Source: Aspidapion aeneum
Taxonomy: Eukaryota; Arthropoda; Insecta; Coleoptera; Brentidae
Direction: 5' to 3'
DNA: 64,000 nucleotides
Assembly (NCBI GenBank): GCA_963576565.1
Contig: OY755039.1
Span: forward strand, 80,103,955-80,167,954
Shown: positions 56,853 to 64,000 of the stretch, piece by piece
Layout: the number at the start of each line of letters is the position of its first letter
Position numbering within the stretch: the stretch's first letter is position 1
The notes under the pieces: generated by a model
The model's database searches: none
Told to the model about the DNA's origin: nothing
The model's input: only the letters and a program-made list of their open reading frames with translations
Program-made: the position numbers and the translations under genes

Positions 56853-58039
56853 TTATTAAACGGATAGCACCATTTTACAATTTTGAATTACAAAATACTT
56901 AAAATAACCTAAAAAATTCACTAGAGTCCCTAAACACGGATCACCTAACAAACAGATAAATAAGCCGGCTGGCCGTCTTTGATCTCGGAGAATTCAACGA
57001 TGGCCGAGCATTGGGAATCAAACTCAGAGCCGGACTAAAATAAATTTATCATAAAATATGAATGTTTCAGATTGTTGATGCGAAAAAATATATTTACTGC
57101 CAGAAATAATAAAAACATTAAAATAGTTTTGTTTTGCTAAAAATGGGAGCTAAAATGAATTTTAGAGTCTCGGCCGCGTAAAAATATTATATCTTGTCCG
57201 CTGTAGGGGACTATGGAAATAATGTGTTCTATTGAATGAGAGATATGGGAAGCACTAAAAGAGGTCTTCTTCTTCGTTTAGAATACATTAGCATCTTGTC
57301 GTTTCCAGCATACAGCCAAACACAAAAAGAAAAAAATTGATTGCTTTTTTGTTGTATTGGGATAACATTTATTAAGTTTGAAGAGGAGTAAAATTGTCAA
57401 TTTTAAATATAAGAAGTTTGACATTGTAGAGTAATTTCTTAATTTACTGGAATCAGATATTATTTATTAGTTTTTAAAAAAAATTGAAAGTTTAAGGAGA
57501 TACAGGGTGACCAAATAATCTTTACAATTAGCACAAAATTGCTTCACGGTAAATTAATATTTTAAAATTTAGTAAAATCCAATATTAAAAAAAATAGTTG
57601 TTTTATATGTATTCTTAAAAGTGTAAATAGTAGCATAATAAAAAATTATAACAAATTTGTGTCAAAAACTCTTGACCAATTGTTATATAATAGTGTATTA
57701 TACAGGGTTTAATTTAAATGATGCATGAAACTTTAAGGGGTTGAGGAAATGGTCAAAACAAAGATTTTTTTCGCATTACATTTAGACCTCTTTGTTTTTA
57801 CAGGGTGTTAAACTTAGCATTTTTTTCCATTTTTTGTTTGTTTCTTAAAAGTTATAACAGACCATTAAAATTTTGTGGAATTATGCATTACCATAACGGT
57901 AATAATTAAGTTTCAAAATTATTCAAAAATATCTAAAAATATTGAAACGTATTACCCAAAAATCTGTTTTAAAAATGTTAATAAATTTAGTGCTAAAATA
58001 CATTTTTTGTCTTTTTATTAAGGGTCCTTTAGATGGATA

Positions 58040-58831
58040 GGGGACAATTCGCCGCGGACAATTCGCTTTGGTCCAATTCGCCGCGGGGACAATTCACCGT
58101 GAGATTTTTTGTTTTATGATGTTACCATTGGGATTTGTTTAAACAGTTGTATTTAGCTTGACCTCATATATATTTGTTTGATTATAACTTTTTTTAAAAC
58201 CTTTCCAACATTTTTTTGTTAGGAAAATAAATAAAATGGCGAATCTAAAATGGCGGATTTTTCCGTTTATGGACGGATTTGTATCTAACTCGGACTGATA
58301 AGATTTCTAAGGTCGCTGATCATTATTTTTAACTTAAATTTTAAAAAATCAAAATGGCGATACATGGCGGATTTTTCCATTTTTAAACCGATATGCATCA
58401 AATTCAGAAGTGTGGGTGTTTCAGGTCGGTTCCCATTTTGATTTTTTTTAGTTTAAGTTAAAAATAATAATCAGCGCCCTGAAAGATCCCAAAGTTTCTA
58501 GTTTGATGCATATCGGTTCATAAGTGGCAAAACCGCCATTCTACATTCGTCATTTTATTTATTTTTTCCAATTAAAAAATGCTGGATTGTATAGTTACCA
58601 CCAAATAAATAGTTGGAAAGTTTGAAAACATTATTTTTATAAAAAAATATTATATGAAGTCAAGATAAATAAAACAATGGTAATATCATGAAACAAAAAT
58701 TTCGCATTCGGCAGTTTGTCCCCGCGGCAATTCGATTGGCGGCGATATGTCCCCGCGGCAAAACAAGCCGCGGCCAATCAGCCAGCCGCGGCGAATCAGC
58801 CGCGGTTAATCGGCTGCGGCGAATTGTCCCC
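58040..58831. repeat. Inner foldback element with GC-rich ends (copy in B)
   Basis: It has the same structure as 10401-11193, with TA at 58038-58039 and 58832-58833. The ORF at 58716-58910 corresponds to one in copy A but only translates the cgccgcgg phrases. Confidence 0.7.
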
Positions 58832-59192
58832 TACCTTTTTAATTTGTGAACCTCTGCTTAATTTAAGGATCAAAATACCAATCTACAAATTTCCCTTTTC
58901 TACAAACTGAGCTTATGCCGCTGTTTCATACAAAACACCAAAAACTTTCTAAACAAAGCATAGTTTATATCTTGTTTTTTAGGATCTAATGGCGGCGAAT
59001 TTTTAAATTTGAGATAAATATAACAAATCCTGCAAAAGTATAAAAAAAATAAAAAAACAAAATCAAAAGGGTTGCAGATCTATATGTCCTTAAGAACTCT
59101 TTGTACTTAAATCATTTACAGATTCATCTCATAGGACATTTAATTTTCATCAAAAGTTTTTAAAAAATCGAAAGATAAAATAATGTATAAGT

Positions 59193-59288
59193 TTACCTTA
59201 TAGGATTCTGCGGAAATCGAAAATTACTTCGATTAAGAGTATACCGTCGTGTGAATTTACAGTCTCTTACGGCACAAACCGTTCCCAT
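59193..59288 (-). pseudogene. THAP-like fragment, stop after 31 residues
   Basis: The frame starts MGTVCAVRDCKFTRRYTLN and keeps FRFPQNPIR, then TAA where copy A has CAA. The Cys-x4-Cys pair is conserved between copies, with L-to-V and S-to-F changes around it. Confidence 0.5.
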
Positions 59289-59574
59289 TGTTTAAAATCA
59301 AAAATAACATATATCAAACACAAAAATCACATCTACACACCACTAATGCTCAACACGTACTAAAAGTTTAAAAAATATTGAAATACAGAATGCGCCTCTG
59401 GAGTGGTTGACCCCAACATGGCAGGCTGTGTGAAAGATGCGCGTAGCACCCCCCACCACCTGAGTTCCCTATCTGTTTGTTAGGTGATCCGTGCCCTAAA
59501 TATATAAAAAACACTTAGGTAATTAAAAATAAACATTCACTGTTAAACATTTTACAAACATGAATTAAAGTATT

Positions 59575-60159
59575 GTTCATACTCGTCTTAGTCTTTTGTT
59601 TTTGATTAGTCTTTGTCCTTTGATTAGTTTAGTTTAGTCTTAAACAAAATCGGCTGTTCATACTCGTCTTTTGTTTTTGATTAGTCTTAGTCATAACCCA
59701 CTGAAAAAAAAGTTCAATTTCAATAAAAAGGCCCTCTTCAAAAGTCATTTTCTACACAAACCAATCTTATTTAACCTAATCTGTGCACAAAACACCACAG
59801 AAGAGAGACACGAAAGAACAAAAGCGAAAAAGAAAAAAAAACAAATAAAATTTTGAGGTTATGTTGAGATTTTCTGTTAAAAACATGATTAATGGCTGTA
59901 AATTCAAAATTTCGGCCGCGCGCTTGCGCTCTTCGGACGCCCTGTAAAAAAAAACAACAAATATCAGCTGATGTCTGCCACTCGTCTTAGTCATTGTCCT
60001 AAGGATTGAAAGTTGGCAACTCTTAAGACAAAGACTAATCAAAAACAAAAGCAAAAGAATTGTATGAACACTCCCATAAGAAACAGTGGTTTTAACTTTC
60101 TTATGACAAGACATATGACCAAACCAAGACAAAAGACTAGACAAAAGACGAGTATGAAC
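59575..60159. repeat. MITE with GTTCATACTCGTCTT ends
   Basis: The left end GTTCATACTCGTCTTAGTCT pairs with the right end (...aaaagacgagtatgaac). Subterminal copies of 'ttgtttttgattagtctt' recur in both orientations. It interrupts the LINE ORF C-terminus. No clear target duplication. Confidence 0.65.
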
Positions 60160-62165
60160 GATCCATAAGACGATTTTTTATCACACTGATAGAGTTGTTA
60201 AAAATATCAACCTGTCCTGAGAGATTATTTGCCAACCGAAGAGATCTACTAATGGGGTTATGATATGCATAGTTTGTTCCATGATATTCAATATGAAACA
60301 GGTTACTAACCCGAGTATGGCGAGCAGCATTTAAGCCTACACAATCAAGCAAAGTTGAACAGTCGATCTCACCTTTTATCAATTTACTTATAAAGCATAA
60401 ATCAATTATTATCCTACGATTCTGGAGAGACTGTATATTTAAAGTTTTTTTTATGCAGCCATACTCATATTCGCCCCTAATGAGGTTCATTTTGTATGCA
60501 CAAGTTCTTAAAAATTTATTCTGTACCCTTTCTAGGCTTTCTATATAAGCATTATAATGAGGATCCCAAATGAATGAGGCGTACTCCAAGATAGATCTAA
60601 CCAATGAGTTTAAATACTTTAAAAACCGTATAATTAAAATCTTTAGACAATCTTGTAATAAACCCCAACATTTTAAATCCCTTTGAAACGACACCTGAAA
60701 TGTGAGCCCTAAACGTTAATTTGCTGTCAACCAATATTCCTAGATCTTTAATTTCATATTTTCTTCCAATAACTTGGTTTCCTAAGGTATACAAATTAAG
60801 AACTGTGTTATTTTTCCAAGAAAATGAAATACAGTAACATTTATTCACATTTAAATCTAAATCATTAATAGTACACGAATAATAAAAATTATCCAAATCT
60901 AGTTGTAGATTATATATGTCAAGATCCGAATAAATTATTTTATATAACTTAAAGTCATCAGCAAAATTTAGTGCTTCAGCATGCTCTATAACTTGAGTAA
61001 CATCATTAATAAATAAATTAAACAGAAGGGGTCCAGAATGAGAGCCCTGGGGGACACCAGATGGTACATCGATAACCTGAGACAAAGAACTGTAGATCTT
61101 AACACTCATCTTTCGGTCGGTTAAATAACTATGAAGCCATGATATCCAGGAATCTGAAAAACCCAGTGCAGTTAACTTATGTAGAAGCAACCGCAAGTTG
61201 ACTCTATCAAAAGCTTTGGAAAAGTCAGTACAGATAGAGTCAACCTGCAGTTGATTCTCAAAAGCCGAGATAATGCGTTTTTGATACACTCCCAAGTTAG
61301 TAACTGTTGATCTATGAGATGTAAACCCGTGCTGTTGTGAAATTATTATTGATTTGCAGGCCCACGATAAATGCTTTGTAGTTAAGAAATCAAGTAGTTT
61401 AGGGATTTCTGTCTGAGTACACACTGCACGGTAATTTTCAATGTTTTCCCTATTTCCATTTTTATAAATTGGTTTTAAATAACTATGTTTCCAAAAAATT
61501 GGGTATTTCCCAGACCCTAACGATTTGTTAAATAACAATTTCAAGGGAACCGCCAAAGTAAAGACACAGTTAATTAAAAAATGAGATGGTATTCCATCTG
61601 GACCTGATGAAAATTTAACGGGTAGATCATTAATTCGATTTATAATATCAGAATATGACAAAACTAATGGGTTCACATCAACAGTTTTTTCGAAATTATA
61701 ATGGGGAAGATTGGCGTTATTGTCACTTTTGTAAACAGTAGAGAAATGCTCTGAAAAAAGATCTACAGTTTCATGAAGACTACCACTATTTCAATATTTA
61801 ATCACCCAAAAACATTGATATTGGCAGTGAGTGAACTTTTCTTTGATCATTACAAAATTTCCAAAAAGATCTAGGATTATTATTTATATTTTGCTCAACT
61901 CTGCCAATATATGAATCATGACATAAAGCTGTAAGCTGTTTACATTCACTCCGTAACCGAGAAAAAACCATATAGTCCTCAATTGATTTCGACTCTTTAT
62001 AATTGATATGAGCCAACTTTTTTTTACTAACAAGTCGTTTCAATTCGGGACTAAACCATTTAGGAAATGACGAAGATTTAAATTTTTTGTCATATAGTGT
62101 GAACAGTTTTACTTCCATGAAGTCATTTTGTGGAGAGTTCAGTGCTGCTGGAGAATGTTATCCTT
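60160..62165 (-). pseudogene. Jockey-type LINE reverse transcriptase, frameshifted
   Basis: In reading order: 62165-61798 is the region before RT (FPKWFSPELKRLVSKKKLAH, NNPRSFWKF). A phase change with stops near 61795 follows. Then about 61790-60620 holds the RT blocks SGPDGIPSHFL, HGFTSHRST, DFSKAFDRVN, SGVPQGSHSGPLLFNLFIND and catalytic FADD (60954-60965). A second phase change near 60620 leads to the C-terminal region (VRSILEYASFIWDPHY; LERVQNKFLR; NNSISVIKNRL), which runs into the MITE. LINE RT copies element RNA at a nicked target. This copy cannot make one protein. Confidence 0.9.
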
Positions 62166-62170
62166 TGGGT

Positions 62171-62852
62171 ACACTAACTATACACTTATTTTGATTTCAA
62201 AAGAATAAGTGGTTTTAAATATACCATCCAATTACATGCAATGTTACCATTTTTCAAGACCAACCCAAATACGTTCGGTTAATTTTGAAATTTTGAAAAA
62301 CGTGTCGGCAGGGTGTAGATTGGCTTTATATAGGAATTTCCTAAAAACTGTAAAAAAGTAAAATTTGTATCTATGGATCAAACATTTTTTTAGTCTTAAG
62401 ATGGAGTTCTGCGTGCATATAATTAGCGTGGAGGGGTATTTAATATTTTTTGATAAAACTTTTGGCGATTACTACGCATTTAAATCCTCAATAAAAAAAT
62501 AAACCTTAACCATAAAAAAAGTACATAGATTACCTAATTTTTAGTAATTTTTTGATACAATATTTTGTCTTGAACTCTTTCACTCATCATAACGAGGTTT
62601 TAGATGCGCGGTGCATTTAAGTCTTTTCCCAAAAGTGTAAAAAGAGTTTTTCAAAGTTTGCAAAACTCTGTTTAAAAAATTTTTATTTCAAAACCCATAC
62701 AATTAGATTTGTGCCTACAATATTTAGTATTTTTATCCCGATTTAATTCTGCACCGCCTCCACAGACTTAACGGCTTCAGGAAATTTTAATTATTTTATA
62801 GTGTGCCTTTATACTAAATATTTTTCCCATAAAAGAGTTATTTAAAAAGCCT
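62171..62852. other. Unassigned AT-rich stretch
   Basis: No gene or repeat end is supported. Confidence 0.35.
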
Positions 62853-63079
62853 TACGCGCGTTTAGCAGTTTTTGTGGGTAGTGAATTGAACTGAGCCGTC
62901 AGGCTCGGCTATGTAACGCTCATTCGGGTGAAATCCGCTCGAGTCGACTAACTGTGAGAAACATTCAGCGAGCGATATGATGATGCAGATGAAGGCCAGT
63001 ACATAGAAGAGTTCGGTTCGGATATTAATTTCGCCTTGTTGAAGTTTACACTTCTGCCGTGTGGTCTTAAGCACACACA
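62853..63079 (-). repeat. Repeat family R1, copy 3, with an open reading frame
   Basis: On the minus strand it runs from tgtgtgcttaagaccacacg through cggcagaagtgtaaacttca to ctgctaaacgcgcg. A 72-residue frame spans 62862-63080 and holds a hydrophobic segment ELFYVLAFICIIISLAECFS that looks like a signal peptide or membrane helix, followed by PNERYIAEPDGSVQFTT. No family is recognised. Copies 1 and 2 keep the tail phrase or its DNA but not the full frame. Confidence 0.6.
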
Positions 63080-63404
63080 ATATTTTTTTTGGTTTTTAGA
63101 TTTTGGTGATCCATGGATTTTTCCTGACAATATGGGACATGTACCTTGAGCAGTACCCGATTAGTTACCACGAAGTACTCTACGTTTTGGGATTTTATTT
63201 TGGACATTTTTGTTTGATCTTTTTGCTCTGTTATGGAACCAAAAATGTAGGTCTCTATCAAATCATACTAACCTATCTATGTCTCTTAAAAAACTTGGTA
63301 TTAGGTTTATCTCCTTTTTTACCTTCCTAGCCCGCACAGCAATGGCTAGAGAAGGTATTGTTTTCGAAAAAAAAATTTGTGTTATTTGTGTGTATTTTGA
63401 CCTA

Positions 63405-63820
63405 CTCTAGCAGTATCGTCTTGATGTCTGTCTGTGTGTGTGTAACTCTGTCGGTAACACGATAGCTCCTAAACCGCCCAACCGATTTTCATAAAATTTT
63501 TAGATAAAATAGAATTCGATACTGTAACGAGCTGACTAGATTTTGGTCGAAATTCATTAATGCTAATGACAGTTTTTTGACAGTTAAAGAGTTTAAAAAA
63601 TGCTAACTTGTAAACAGAATGTCGCATCAATATGCGGTTTGCGGAATATTGTAGCGCACATGTTTTTCAAAAATTTGTGTTATAACCAAAGACTTAGTAG
63701 GAGCTTTTGTCCCAGATATATTTACAAAAAACTGTTTTTAAGGTTCATATAGCATGGAGTTTACTTGGAGTGTGCTAATGGGTTAGGAAGGTATCAGATC
63801 CGTCATGTATCCATTTTTTT
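63405..63820 (+). repeat. Repeat family R2, longer copy
   Basis: It starts with agcagtatcgtcttgatgtc and a short gtctgtctgtgtgtgt run, then 'gctcctaaaccgcccaaccg', and ends near gaaggtatcagatccgtcat. It matches 55596-55745 on the opposite strand and resembles in style the (CTGT)n element at 30331-31047. Confidence 0.55.
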
Positions 63821-64000
63821 TGTGAATTGAGAGTCAAGAGTCGTTCTATTACATTAACAGAATAAAAAATTGATTCCCCTTAAAATGTAGAAAATTTAAT
63901 TAAGTTAACTAAAAGAAAATAAAATTTCTTAATCTTAATTAAAGGTCTACAAAAGTAACAAATTTTTTTATTTACAAAAAATTTTTTGCAATTTGAATTT
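63821..64000. other. Unassigned end of window
   Basis: AT-rich; nothing is supported. Confidence 0.3.

Larger units (their letters stand above)
56935..59493 (-). mobile_element. P-superfamily-like (THAP) non-autonomous element, copy B
   Basis: It starts CACGGATCACCTAACAAACA and ends with the inverse. A 7-bp duplication CCCTAAA lies at 56928-56934 and 59494-59500. The 2559-bp body is copy A reversed, with modest substitutions and one extra block near 57750-57810. It carries the same inner foldback at 58040-58831. Its THAP-like ORF is at 59193-59288. It is inserted in the 3' part of a minus-strand LINE. Confidence 0.85.
56818..62170 (-). mobile_element. Jockey-type LINE, 5'-truncated, with two nested insertions
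   Basis: The coding part lies at 60160-62165 on the minus strand. The 3' end is marked by a (TTTAG)n-type tail at 56818-56852 (read as AAACT repeats on the element strand). The 3' UTR is cut by the THAP-type copy at 56935-59493, and the ORF end by a MITE at 59575-60159. The endonuclease domain is missing, which fits ordinary 5' truncation near 62170. I could not define the target duplication. Confidence 0.75.

Noticed and set aside
60437..60694. Separate small gene starting MSFQRDLKCWG
   Set aside because: It is the LINE C-terminal reading in another phase; the first residues overlap the RT frame near the frameshift.

Overview
The window is AT-rich, intron-poor eukaryotic DNA made almost entirely of transposable elements and their remnants. 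BEL/Pao and Ty3/gypsy LTR retrotransposons, a Jockey-type LINE, a DUF7869-type element, THAP/P-like and pogo-like DNA transposons, and many foldback elements point to an arthropod, most likely an insect. A beetle is plausible but not proven. No host protein-coding gene, tRNA, rRNA or CRISPR array could be supported.

Layout. 1-9245 is one copy of a dispersed repeat (second copy 33120-34210), split first by a TIR transposon with a DUF7869-like gene (487-1660) and then by a complete BEL/Pao retrotransposon (1926-8758, LTRs 470/472 bp, TSD ATATG). 9561-12318 is a Harbinger/HARBI1-like coding fragment broken by a 2.53 kb THAP-bearing element with a 7-bp TSD (9722-12255). 12415-17863 is a 5.4 kb imperfect palindrome whose right arm holds a 24-bp miniature of the same THAP element. 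18461-32990 is a field of foldbacks and MITEs (TA-flanked, pogo-like, hAT-like). 35817-54864 is bounded by near-identical inverted ends of about 270 bp with ~142-bp subterminal tandem repeats on the inside of both ends. It holds a decayed gypsy pol without visible LTRs (40982-44990) and several nested foldbacks. 54897-56244 holds small MITEs. 56818-62170 is a minus-strand LINE cut by a second THAP-type copy (56935-59493) and by a MITE (59575-60159). The last 2 kb are two more repeat families.

How the parts relate. Nothing here forms a cellular pathway. The value lies in the insertion order: TSDs and paralogous empty sites show which element landed in which. The two THAP-type copies each carry the same inner foldback, so that foldback was already present before they spread. 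All recognised pol and transposase genes carry stops or frameshifts, so no autonomous element in this window looks active as read.
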